Assembly (NCBI GenBank): GCA_023247875.1
Contig: JAHFFQ010000078.1
Coordinates: forward strand, 1 to 6,892
Direction: 5' to 3'
Source of the DNA: Candidatus Omnitrophota bacterium
GTDB taxonomy: Bacteria; Omnitrophota; Gorgyraeia; Gygaellales; Profunditerraquicolaceae
DNA: 6,892 bases
The translations under genes were made by a program, and so were the position numbers. A model generated the notes under the pieces. That model was not told where the DNA came from, did no database searches, and worked only from the letters and a program-made list of their open reading frames with translations. Below are positions 1 to 6,892 of this stretch, piece by piece. Each line of letters begins with the position of its first letter. The stretch's first letter is position 1.

Positions 1-2411
1 TCATACGCTATGGACAGGCTATCAATTTTAGCCAGGCTCTTTATATAAGGCGTCAAATCCTGAAGCTTTTTTTCGTCAGATTTATCACGCAGCACCAGTT
101 TGATCGCAATGCGGCTGGTAAGGGCGACCTCCAGCTCTGCGCGCATGTTCCTGACAGTGTTGATTATATCAAAAGCCGCCTGCATCTGTTTTTCGCAAGC
201 AATATCGATCAGCTCTTTCTGCAGATGCGGCCAGGCTTGAAGCATAATGGAACCTTTTGAAGTCCGGGTGAGCCTTTGCCAAATTTCTTCGGTGATAAAA
301 GGCATAAAAGACGAGATCAGCCTTAAATATTTTTCCAGGACTTTAAACATGACTACCTGGGTAGTTTTATGGCTTATCTGCGGCTTGATCAGCTCTAAAT
401 ACCAATCACAGAATTCGTGCCAGAAGAACGAATATAAACCGTTAGCCGCCTCATTGAACTTGAAGTTATCCAGATCCTTTTCTACGTTTTGCAGGGTCGA
501 ATAAAAACGGCTTAATATCCATCTATTGACGATATCCAGCTTTTCCTTTTGAAAAAAAACGCATAAGTCCACCTCTACATCTTCGGGTTTAAGGTTCATC
601 AGGATAAAACGCGAAGCATTCCATATTTTATTGGCAAAGTTCCTGCCTTGCTCGAACCTCTCCTTGGAGAGAAAGACATCCTGCCCCTGGGAGGTGATGG
701 AAATAATACTGAAACGCAAAGCATCTGCCCCGTATTCGGCGACGATCTCAAGCGGATCGATCACATTGCCCAGGGATTTGGACATTTTTTTGCCTTCTAC
801 ATCCCGCACAGTGCCGTGGATATAAACATCTTTAAAGGGGATCTGCTTTTTAAATTCCAGCCCGGCCATAATCATCCGTGCCACCCAGAAGAAGATGATC
901 TCCGGGGCAGTGACCAGGGCAGACGTAGGATAGAAATATTTTAAATCTTCCTCAGGAACAGTCCCCTTCGGGGACAGTCCCTTCGTTTGCGGCCAATAAA
1001 AAGTGGCAAACGGCCACAACCAGCTGGAAAACCAGGTATCCAGAACGTCTTCATCCTGATAGATATCAGCAGAGCCGCATTTAGGGCATTTTTGCGGTTT
1101 TGTCCTGGCCACGATCACCCCTAGCTTGGGGTTTTTCTTCTGGCAACTCTTGCAATAATATACCGGAATGCGGTGCCCCCACCAAATTTGGCGGGAAATA
1201 CACCAGTCCTGGATATTCTCCATCCAGCTAAGGTACACCTTTTCCCAGCGCTGCGGGTGGAACCTGATCTTTCCTTGCTTAACCGCATCTATTGCCGGTT
1301 TAGCCAGTGGTTTCATTTTAACGAACCATTGTTTTGAGAGGTATGGCTCGACAATAGTATGGCAACGGTAGCAGTGCCCGGCGGAGATCGCGTGCGGCTC
1401 AATTTTTTCCAGCAAGCCCAGCGACCTTAAGTCCTCTATTATCGCCTCCCTCGCCTTGAAGCGATCAAGCCCGGAGAATTTTCCCGCCGCCTCATTCATT
1501 GAACCATTCGGGTTCATCACATTGATAAAATCCAACTTATGTTTCATACCAAGCTTATAATCATTAGGATCATGCGCCGGGGTAACCTTTACCGCACCGG
1601 TGCCGAATTGCATATCCACCATTGTGTCGCTAATAACCTTGATCTGCCGGTTAACCAAAGGAAGTATCAGGGTCGAACCAGCGTATTTCTTATAACGCCT
1701 GTCTTTGGGGTTAACCGCCACCGCCGTATCTCCGAGCATGGTTTCCGGCCGGGTGGTAGCGACAGTGATAAACTCCTTAGGGTTATCTTTTAGCGGGTAT
1801 TTCAGGTAGTAAAGGCTGCCTTGAAGTTCGGCATGGGCTGCCTCCTCATCGCTTAAGGCAGTCTGGCAGCGCGGGCACCAGTTAATTATATACTGGCCCT
1901 GATAGATCAGTTTTTTTTCGTAGAGTCTGACAAAAACCTCCGTAACGGCAATTGAATACTCCTGGTCCATAGTAAAGCGCAGGCGGTTCCAATCGCAGGA
2001 TGCGCCCAGTTTCTTCAGCTGACGGATTATGGTTGAGCCATGCTGTTCTTTCCAAAGCCAAACCCTTTCGATGAACTTATCCCGGCCTAATTGCTGGCGG
2101 CTTAAGCCTTCTTTGGAGAGGGATTTTTCCACGACATTCTGCGTGGCAATACCGGCATGATCAGTTCCCGGCATCCAGAGAGTTTCAAAACCCTTCATTT
2201 TATGATAGCGGATCAGGATATCCTGAATGGTGTTGTTTAACGCATGTCCCATGTGCAGGACACCGGTGACATTTGGCGGCGGGATAACTATGCTGTAGGG
2301 TTTTTTACCGGGAGAGATTTTTGCGCTGAATAAATTGTTTTCCTCCCAGAATTTATACCACTTATCTTCCGTACTTTCAGGGTTGTACTGCTTGGAGAGC
2401 TCCTCCGTCAT
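1..2411 (-). CDS. valS: Valyl-tRNA synthetase, C-terminal end outside the window
   Basis: This cytoplasmic class Ia synthetase charges tRNA-Val with valine and edits mischarged threonine. I translated 803 residues from the ATG at 2411 and found no frameshift or stop. The family is usually about 880-950 residues, so the C-terminal coiled-coil tRNA-binding arm is what is missing. Visible motifs are the HIGH signature as HMGH (residues 53-56, after PPPNVTGVL), CPRC at 179-182, the editing-domain motifs TTRPE (219-223) and GTGAVKVTPAHDPND (270-284), CYRC at 347-350, a CxxC pair at 420/423 and 442/445 that looks like a zinc knuckle, KMSKS (542-546), and an anticodon-binding helical domain from about 625. 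The start overlaps the cimA stop as ATGA, and AAAGGA (2426-2421) lies 9 nt upstream. Residues about 477-487 are an unusual insert encoded by a palindromic repeat. Valine rather than isoleucine or leucine specificity is judged from overall resemblance. Confidence 0.96.
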   Translation of the reverse strand, partial: MTEELSKQYNPESTEDKWYKFWEENNLFSAKISPGKKPYSIVIPPPNVTGVLHMGHALNNTIQDILIRYHKMKGFETLWMPGTDHAGIATQNVVEKSLSKEGLSRQQLGRDKFIERVWLWKEQHGSTIIRQLKKLGASCDWNRLRFTMDQEYSIAVTEVFVRLYEKKLIYQGQYIINWCPRCQTALSDEEAAHAELQGSLYYLKYPLKDNPKEFITVATTRPETMLGDTAVAVNPKDRRYKKYAGSTLILPLVNRQIKVISDTMVDMQFGTGAVKVTPAHDPNDYKLGMKHKLDFINVMNPNGSMNEAAGKFSGLDRFKAREAIIEDLRSLGLLEKIEPHAISAGHCYRCHTIVEPYLSKQWFVKMKPLAKPAIDAVKQGKIRFHPQRWEKVYLSWMENIQDWCISRQIWWGHRIPVYYCKSCQKKNPKLGVIVARTKPQKCPKCGSADIYQDEDVLDTWFSSWLWPFATFYWPQTKGLSPKGTVPEEDLKYFYPTSALVTAPEIIFFWVARMIMAGLEFKKQIPFKDVYIHGTVRDVEGKKMSKSLGNVIDPLEIVAEYGADALRFSIISITSQGQDVFLSKERFEQGRNFANKIWNASRFILMNLKPEDVEVDLCVFFQKEKLDIVNRWILSRFYSTLQNVEKDLDNFKFNEAANGLYSFFWHEFCDWYLELIKPQISHKTTQVVMFKVLEKYLRLISSFMPFITEEIWQRLTRTSKGSIMLQAWPHLQKELIDIACEKQMQAAFDIINTVRNMRAELEVALTSRIAIKLVLRDKSDEKKLQDLTPYIKSLAKIDSLSIAY
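955..985. repeat. GC-rich palindromic repeat inserted in frame in valS
   Basis: Plus-strand bases 961-966 (GTCCCC) and 970-975 (GGGGAC) form a perfect 6-bp inverted repeat around a 3-base loop. The string ACAGTCCC(C)TTCG also occurs twice as a direct repeat, at 958-970 and 974-985, with a period of 16. On the coding strand it reads as GGGACTGTCCCC and GGGACTGTTCC either side of GAA. It encodes about KGLSPKGTVPE, between WPQT and EDLKYFYP, where ValRS proteins normally run directly from WPE-K-T to a DLKYFYP-type motif. It therefore looks like a small repeat that entered the gene in multiples of three. No T-tract follows, so it is not a terminator. That it belongs to a dispersed, REP-like family is inference. 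Confidence 0.6.
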
Positions 2412-3976
2412 TCTTGCTTATCCTTTAGAAGTTTATACTCCACGCTGTCCACCAGGGCCTGCCAGCTGGCCTCGATAATGTTCCCTGAAACCCCGATAGT
2501 ATTCCAGGTGTCCTCTTCATCCTGCGATTGGATCAATACGCGGACCTTGGCGGCAGTGCCTGCTTTTTCATCAAGCACGCGTACCTTAAAATCAGACAGG
2601 TGCATCTTGGCCAAGGTCGGATAAAAATCCTTCAAGGCCTTGCGCAGGGCATTATCCAGGGCGTTTATCGGGCCGTCACCCTCGGCAGCAGTATGCTCCC
2701 TGACCCCTTTTACCTTCAATTTAATGACCGCTTCAGAGGTGATCTTTTTATCCGAACGTTTTTCAATGACCACCTTGAAGCCTTCCAGTTCAAAAAATTT
2801 CTTGTATTTCTTAAGCGCCTTTTGCATCAGGATCTGGAAGGATGCCTCGGCTGCCTCAAACTGGAATCCTTTATGCTCCAGGGACTGCACCAATTCCAGT
2901 ATTTTCTTGGTCTGGGGGTCTTCTTTGCTTAAATCGTAACTCAGGTCTTTGGCTCTCAGCAGGATCCCGGTCTTTCCCCCTAACTCTGAAACCAGTATCC
3001 TGCGATGGTTACCCACCAAAGAAGGGTCAATGTGCTCGTAAGAGAGGGGGTTTTTCATTATGGCGTTAATATGCATCCCGCCTTTATGCGCGAAAGCGGA
3101 ATCACCCACAAAAGGCTGCTCGCTCTTTGTGCGCATATTGCTGATCTCGCTGACAAAGTGAGAAAGATGCATAAGCTGTTTTAACTTGTCAGGCGGTATG
3201 CAATCTATATTAAGTTTGATCTTTAGATTAGCGATGACCGGGATAAGGTCCGCGTTTCCGCAGCGCTCTCCGTATCCGTTAATAGTCCCCTGCACGATAC
3301 CTGCGCCGGCCTCTACAGCCGCAATGGTATTAGCTACCGCAACACCCGCGTCATTATGGCAATGGATCCCTAGATTTACCTTGACCCTGTCCTTTATCTC
3401 TCCTGTTACACGCGTTATCTCAGAGGTAAGCGTTCCTCCGTTAGTATCGCATAAACAAAGCGCCTCTGCGCCGGCCCCTTGAGCGCTTAACAATGTTTTT
3501 AAAGAGTAATCCTTATTTGCTTTGTAAGCGTCAAAAAAATGCTCCGCGTCGTAAAATACAGTAAACCCCTTTTTAACCAGGAAGGCTACCGTGTCGCTGA
3601 TCATTGACAGGTTTTCATCCAGGGTGGTTTTCAGGACCTCCTTTACATGAAAATCCCAGGTTTTCCCGACAATGGTGATCACCTGCGCGTTGGATTTCAA
3701 AAGGGCCCTTAAATTAGCGTCATCTTCGGCTTTTATATTGGGCCTGCGGGTCATGCTGAAAGCGCAGATTTTGGCGTTTTTTAGTTTACGCCGGCTTATT
3801 TTCAGGAAGAATTCCCGGTCTTTAGGGTTTGAACCGGGCCAGCCGCCCTCGATAAATTCTATTCCCGTCTTATCCAGCTCCTCGGCAATGCGGATCTTAT
3901 CCATTACCGAATAAGAGATCCCCTCCCCCTGTGAACCGTCGCGCAATGTGGTGTCGTATACTTTTACCTTTCGCAT
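2408..3976 (-). CDS. cimA: (R)-citramalate synthase
   Basis: The predicted enzyme condenses pyruvate with acetyl-CoA to give (R)-citramalate, the first step of the threonine-independent route to 2-oxobutyrate and isoleucine. The 522-residue length matches the long CimA family (TIGR00977 type). The N-terminal TIM barrel (about 1-280) carries the catalytic TTLRDG motif (residues 9-14), the metal-binding HCHND (205-209) and NGYGERCGN (233-241), as in 2-isopropylmalate and homocitrate synthases. After a linker region containing KGGMHINA (298-305), residues about 395-520 form a LeuA-type C-terminal regulatory domain with [14 protein letters not shown] (431-444), which in relatives binds the feedback inhibitor, presumably isoleucine here. 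The ATG lies 8 bp past the lysC stop. A GAGG (3986-3983), 6 nt upstream, overlaps that stop, suggesting coupling. The TGA stop overlaps the valS start. 2-Isopropylmalate or homocitrate synthase is the main alternative, but the opening [18 protein letters not shown] and the lysC neighbour favour CimA. Confidence 0.93.
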   Translation of the reverse strand: MRKVKVYDTTLRDGSQGEGISYSVMDKIRIAEELDKTGIEFIEGGWPGSNPKDREFFLKISRRKLKNAKICAFSMTRRPNIKAEDDANLRALLKSNAQVITIVGKTWDFHVKEVLKTTLDENLSMISDTVAFLVKKGFTVFYDAEHFFDAYKANKDYSLKTLLSAQGAGAEALCLCDTNGGTLTSEITRVTGEIKDRVKVNLGIHCHNDAGVAVANTIAAVEAGAGIVQGTINGYGERCGNADLIPVIANLKIKLNIDCIPPDKLKQLMHLSHFVSEISNMRTKSEQPFVGDSAFAHKGGMHINAIMKNPLSYEHIDPSLVGNHRRILVSELGGKTGILLRAKDLSYDLSKEDPQTKKILELVQSLEHKGFQFEAAEASFQILMQKALKKYKKFFELEGFKVVIEKRSDKKITSEAVIKLKVKGVREHTAAEGDGPINALDNALRKALKDFYPTLAKMHLSDFKVRVLDEKAGTAAKVRVLIQSQDEEDTWNTIGVSGNIIEASWQALVDSVEYKLLKDKQE

Positions 3977-3984
3977 ATTTGGCC

Positions 3985-5208
3985 TCAGGTTTTATTTAAT
4001 CCAAATGCTTCGTGTAATTTTCTCACCGCTGTTTCGGCATACCTCTTTTTTATAATACAGGATATGCTGATCTCGGAGGTAGAGATCATTTCAATATTTA
4101 TCTTATTATCCGCCATGATCTCAAACATCTTTGCCGCTACGCCGTGATGCGATTTCATCCCTACCCCGACGATAGAAACGCGGGCAATATCTTCATCAAG
4201 AAGGACATCCCCGGCTTCGATCTTGGCAGCTACCTTTCTGGCGATCCTGCCGGCCTTGCCGCTGTCATTCTTGGCGATGGTGAAAGATATGTCTGTTTGG
4301 CGGGTATGGCTTACGTTTTGCACAATCATATCAACGCTCACCCCGGACTCCGCCAGCTTCTTGAACAGTTTTACCGCTACCCCCGGCTTATCAGGCACTC
4401 TGCAAAGCGTGATCTTAGCCTCATTCTTATTTAAGGTTATGCCGCTTACTACCACATCTTCCATCTTTTTTACCTCCTCGATGATCATGGTCCCGGGATT
4501 CTTTGTGAATGATGAGCGCACATGTAAAGGCACGTTGAATTTCTTGGCCACCTCGATAGAGCGGGCCTGCATGACCTGCGCTCCGAGGGAGGCCATTTCC
4601 AGCATTTCATCATAGGTGATCTTTTTGATCATCCTGGCCTTGGGCTCGATCCGCGGGTCAGTGGTATAAATTCCTTTGACATCCGTATATATCTCGCAGG
4701 AATCCGCCTCCAGCTCCTTAGCCAAGGCCACGGCGGTAAGGTCCGAGCCTCCCCTGCCCAGGGTAGTTATATCCTGGTTTAAGGTTATCCCCTGAAATCC
4801 GGCAACAATAACCACCTTGCCCTTTTTTAATTCTTCTTTGATCTTATCCGCGTTTATTTTAATGATCCTGGCCCGGGTATGGCTGGAATCAGTGATGATC
4901 CCTACCTGGGCACCGGTAAATGAAATGGCTTGGGCTCCCAGCTTATGAATAGCCATGGCCAAAAGCGCAACCGATATCTGTTCACCGGTTGAAAGCAGCA
5001 TATCCATCTCACGCTCCGGAGGATCGGTGTTTATTTTATTTGCCAATTCGATCAACTCATCGGTGGTGTCCCCCAAGGCGGAAACTACTACCACCAGGGA
5101 AAATCCTTTTTTGCGGTAACCAACCACCCGTTCAGCTACCTTTTGGATACGCTCCACATTCGCTACCGACGAGCCTCCGTATTTTTGCACAACCAGACCT
5201 TTACTCAT
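3985..5208 (-). CDS. lysC: Aspartate kinase with two ACT domains
   Basis: It phosphorylates aspartate to 4-phospho-aspartate, the committed step for lysine, threonine, methionine and diaminopimelate. At 407 residues it is a monofunctional aspartokinase with no homoserine dehydrogenase fusion. The kinase domain (about 1-245) shows KYGGSS (9-14), STGEQ (73-77), GFQGIT (137-142), TTLGRGGSDLTA (148-159) and YTDVKGIYTTDPR (174-186). Two ACT domains follow, at about 265-335 and 345-405, the second opening VGVGMKSHHGVAAKMF. These are the usual site of feedback control by lysine and/or threonine. The ATG overlaps the end of the upstream ApgM frame by 8 bp (ATGAGTAA) and is preceded by AAGGAG (5222-5217) at 8 nt. 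The gene ends in TGA 8 bp before cimA. An internal start at Met249 may give a separate beta subunit. Which amino acid inhibits it cannot be read from the sequence. Confidence 0.96.
   Translation of the reverse strand: MSKGLVVQKYGGSSVANVERIQKVAERVVGYRKKGFSLVVVVSALGDTTDELIELANKINTDPPEREMDMLLSTGEQISVALLAMAIHKLGAQAISFTGAQVGIITDSSHTRARIIKINADKIKEELKKGKVVIVAGFQGITLNQDITTLGRGGSDLTAVALAKELEADSCEIYTDVKGIYTTDPRIEPKARMIKKITYDEMLEMASLGAQVMQARSIEVAKKFNVPLHVRSSFTKNPGTMIIEEVKKMEDVVVSGITLNKNEAKITLCRVPDKPGVAVKLFKKLAESGVSVDMIVQNVSHTRQTDISFTIAKNDSGKAGRIARKVAAKIEAGDVLLDEDIARVSIVGVGMKSHHGVAAKMFEIMADNKINIEMISTSEISISCIIKKRYAETAVRKLHEAFGLNKT
4462..4478 (-). promoter_or_regulatory. Internal ribosome binding site and in-frame start in lysC (putative beta subunit)
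   Basis: Inside lysC the coding strand reads AGGAGGT (4478-4472), 7 nt, then ATG (4464-4462), which is Met249 in frame. This is the strongest Shine-Dalgarno match I see in the window, better than those of the annotated starts. Initiation here would give a 159-residue protein (4464-3985) consisting only of the two ACT domains. Bacillus subtilis aspartokinase II and the Corynebacterium glutamicum enzyme make alpha and beta subunits from such an internal start, with the beta subunit beginning near residues 246-250. The caveat is that the codons for Glu-Glu-Val can give GAGGAGGT by chance. Confidence 0.55.
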
Positions 5209-6415
5209 TGCCGGCTCTCCTTAAAATAAAGTATTCCATCAGTTGATACCCGTTTTTGAAGATGAAAGCGGATCTTGCCGCCTCCTTCTCACTGTAATTA
5301 AGGAACCCTCTTGGGGCAATATCCTTTCCATAAATGGCAAAAGGCACCGGTTCAGCCGTGTGTGTTTTTAAAGATACCGGGGTAGCATGATCCGGCAAAA
5401 CCAGTATCCGAAAATCAGTTTTATCCTTGCAATATTCAAGCATAGGCCCTACTATCATCTGGTCAAATCTCTCTATAGCGGTAAGCTTCTCCCGCAGGTC
5501 TCCGTTATGCCCGGCTTCATCCGGCGCTTCTACATGCACAAAGACAAAATCATTTTTGTCCAGGGATGCGATCGCTGCCCTGGCCTTAGCTTCGTAATCG
5601 GTATCATAATATCCGGTTGCTCCCGGAACATCGATAACCTCCAGGCCAAGTAGCCTTCCCAGGCCCTTGATCAGGTCAACCGCGGAGATCACGCTCCCTG
5701 AAATTCCGAACTTATCCATGAATTTAGGCATATTCGGTTTTTTTCCCTGGCCCCAGAGCCAGATCATATTTGCCGGGTTTTCCTTCAGGTCTACGCGTAC
5801 GAGGTTAATCTCGTGGTTAGAGAGGATCTCCCGGGAATCGAGCATAAGCTTTATGATCATGTCGGCATTATCTCCCTTGGGCAGATTTTTAGTGATGCTC
5901 TGCCCTGAGATATCGTGCGGCGGCCGGCATTTTAAATCCTGGAGTTTTAGTTCTGCCCCGCGCTTGGCCAGTAAGAGGTGCCTGTAGCTTACCCCGGGAT
6001 AAAATCTTATTTTATTGGTGCCCAATTTACGGTCAAGGAGACTGATCAACGGCTGTGCTTCTTTTGATTTGATATGCCCGGCGCTGTAATCAAGCAGGAT
6101 ATCGCCTGCGGCTGTAATTAAATTGCACCTGAAGGCGACATCATCATCTTCTAATTCAATACCCAAATTTGCCGCTTCCAAAGGAGCTCTTCCCGAATAA
6201 TATTTCTTTGGATCATACCCCAGTATTGAAAGATTGGCTACGTCGGAGGCCGGGCTCATTTTCTCGGGAATAGTTTTTACCTGGCCGAGCTCCCCGTTTT
6301 TGGCGATAAAATCCATATTGGGGGTGCGTGCCGCCTCAAGGGGCGTGCGCATAACCAGGGCCTCAATAGGGTAATCCGCCATTCAGTCTCCGACTAAAAC
6401 AATGTATTTGGCCAT
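5201..6415 (-). CDS. apgM: ApgM-family phosphoglycerate mutase / proposed homoserine kinase, interrupted by an in-frame TGA
   Basis: This is an alkaline-phosphatase-superfamily protein related to cofactor-independent phosphoglycerate mutase of the archaeal type. Family members interconvert 3- and 2-phosphoglycerate. A subgroup beside threonine genes is proposed to be homoserine kinase (TIGR02535), and lysC and cimA next door favour that role. From the ATG at 6415, one base past the lemA stop, it reads MAKYIVLVGD, then TGA at codon 11, then MADYPIE and an open frame to TAA at 5201. Relatives read GDGMAD, so TGA stands in for Gly. With numbering from 6415, expected metal or catalytic residues are Asp10, Ser57 (in SPASDVANLS), Asp299 and His303 (in EAPDEAGH), Asp342 and His343 (LPDHATP) and His352. 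The 404-codon length is normal. A shorter product from the ATG at 6382 (393 residues, GGAG 5 nt upstream) is the longest uninterrupted frame but loses Asp10. It overlaps lysC by 8 bp. Whether the gene works depends on whether the TGA is real. Confidence 0.9.
6383..6385 (-). other. In-frame TGA in place of the glycine of GDGMAD
   Basis: The coding-strand triplet is TGA, where the family has a glycine codon. GGA differs by one base. The frame upstream back to the ATG at 6415 is clearly homologous (MAKYIVLVGD), and the frame downstream is intact. The next triplet is ATG (6382-6380), preceded by GGAG (6391-6388), so ribosomes could restart at once. Candidate explanations are a consensus or sequencing error, a recent nonsense mutation, or read-through. 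The sequence alone cannot decide between them. Confidence 0.85.
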
Positions 6416-6416
6416 A

Positions 6417-6892
6417 TTAGAATTTTACTTCCGGAACCCTCTTTGCCCCCTCCTCCGACTTAAAATATTCGCTGGCCGGCTTATATCCGTAAAAACCTGC
6501 GATAATATTGCCGGGGAACATGCGCACCGTAACATTGTAATCCCTGACCGCTTCGTTATAGCGCATGCGTTCAACAGCGATACGATTCTCGGTTCCCGAG
6601 AGCTCATCCATCAGTTTCAAAAAAGTATCATTTGCTTTTAAATCAGGGTAATTCTCCGCCACAAAAAGCAGCCTGGATAATGCCGAATCAAGGGCGCCTG
6701 CAGCCTTTACTTTTTCCTCGACCGTACCTGCCTTTGCCCATTGCGAGCGGGCATTCGTGACTGCCTCAAATACCCCTTTTTCATGAGCGGCATACCCTTT
6801 AACGGTATTTACCAGGTTAGGGATCAGGTCATTGCGCCTTTGCAGCTGGTTATCTACCTGCGCCCATTTAGCGGTGATCGTTTCATGCTTTG
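6417..6892 (-). CDS. lemA: LemA-family protein, N-terminal end outside the window
   Basis: The frame is open from the window edge to TAA at 6417 and gives 157 residues. The family is usually about 185-200 residues, so roughly 30-45 N-terminal residues are missing, including the expected single membrane-spanning signal anchor. The visible part has the family hallmarks: WAQVDNQLQRRNDLIPNLV followed by VKGYAAHEKGVF, then NARSQWAKA, a long helical stretch, ENYPDLKAN, RIAVERMRYNEAVRDYN and a C-terminal FPGNIIAGFYGY. LemA proteins are membrane-anchored helical-bundle proteins of poorly defined function, often encoded beside TPM-domain (YgcG-like) or HtpX-like genes. Such partners would lie upstream, off the right-hand edge. 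An ATG at 6662 gives an 81-residue frame but is internal, because homology runs well upstream of it. The stop is one base from the ApgM ATG (TAA-T-ATG), so the two genes are probably co-transcribed and coupled despite unrelated roles. Confidence 0.93.
   Translation of the reverse strand, partial: KHETITAKWAQVDNQLQRRNDLIPNLVNTVKGYAAHEKGVFEAVTNARSQWAKAGTVEEKVKAAGALDSALSRLLFVAENYPDLKANDTFLKLMDELSGTENRIAVERMRYNEAVRDYNVTVRMFPGNIIAGFYGYKPASEYFKSEEGAKRVPEVKF

Noticed and set aside
961..975. Rho-independent terminator at the GTCCCC/GGGGAC hairpin
   Set aside because: It sits inside the valS coding frame and no T-run follows on either strand.
1..2411. Possible frameshift or decay in valS
   Set aside because: A codon-by-codon reading from 2411 to the edge gave one continuous frame with all ValRS motifs in order, including across the palindromic insert.
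2409..2450. T-box or other leader element for valS
   Set aside because: The valS start overlaps the cimA stop by 4 bp, leaving no non-coding leader. I saw no T-box-like structure in the cimA 3' end.
2528..2932. Plus-strand open frame of 134 codons
   Set aside because: It lies wholly opposite cimA, resembles no known family and has no operon context. The same holds for the other plus-strand frames opposite valS, lysC, apgM and lemA.
6383..6385. Genome-wide recoding of UGA as glycine (code 25, as in Gracilibacteria and Absconditabacteria)
   Set aside because: The substituted residue fits, but it is the only in-frame TGA in about 6.9 kb of coding DNA. Both lysC and cimA use TGA as a stop exactly where the next gene begins. 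Reading through the cimA TGA would add tens of residues overlapping valS in another frame.
6340..6385. Selenocysteine at the ApgM TGA
   Set aside because: The family has glycine here rather than cysteine or selenocysteine, the site is not a redox site, and I could not identify a convincing bacterial SECIS hairpin just downstream. A SECIS search (bSECISearch) would settle it.
6417..6662. A separate 81-codon gene starting at the ATG at 6662
   Set aside because: LemA homology continues upstream of this Met in the same frame to the window edge, so it is only the C-terminal part of lemA.

Overview
The window is one contiguous minus-strand gene cluster with almost no non-coding DNA. Read in the direction of transcription (right to left), it holds: the C-terminal part of a LemA-family protein (6892-6417), an ApgM-family phosphoglycerate mutase or proposed homoserine kinase (6415-5201), aspartate kinase lysC (5208-3985), (R)-citramalate synthase cimA (3976-2408), and valyl-tRNA synthetase valS (2411 to beyond position 1). 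Junctions are 1 bp apart, 8 bp overlapping, 8 bp apart and 4 bp overlapping (ATGA). This indicates one polycistronic, translationally coupled operon whose promoter and terminator both lie outside the window. There is no gene-free stretch of any length. I see no plus-strand gene, RNA gene, CRISPR array or insertion sequence.

The three central genes form a biosynthetic block. LysC makes aspartyl phosphate, the entry to lysine, methionine and threonine. The ApgM-family protein may supply the homoserine kinase step towards threonine. CimA opens the threonine-independent route to 2-oxobutyrate and isoleucine. ValRS, which charges a branched-chain amino acid, closes the visible part of the cluster. 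LemA is not obviously related in function.

The organism is a bacterium of moderate GC content. The apgM-lysC-cimA order also occurs, from memory, in Geobacter-like deltaproteobacteria. The gene style would also fit uncultured lineages such as Omnitrophota. This placement is inference only. The standard genetic code fits: lysC and cimA both end in TGA at places that make sense.

The most notable points are these. (1) The ApgM frame has an in-frame TGA at codon 11, exactly where the conserved GDGMAD motif has glycine, with an intact 393-codon frame after it that begins at an abutting ATG. (2) A near-perfect Shine-Dalgarno sequence precedes Met249 of lysC, where other aspartokinases start a separate beta subunit. 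(3) A GC-rich palindromic repeat lies in frame inside valS. (4) The operon context favours a homoserine kinase role for the ApgM-family protein.
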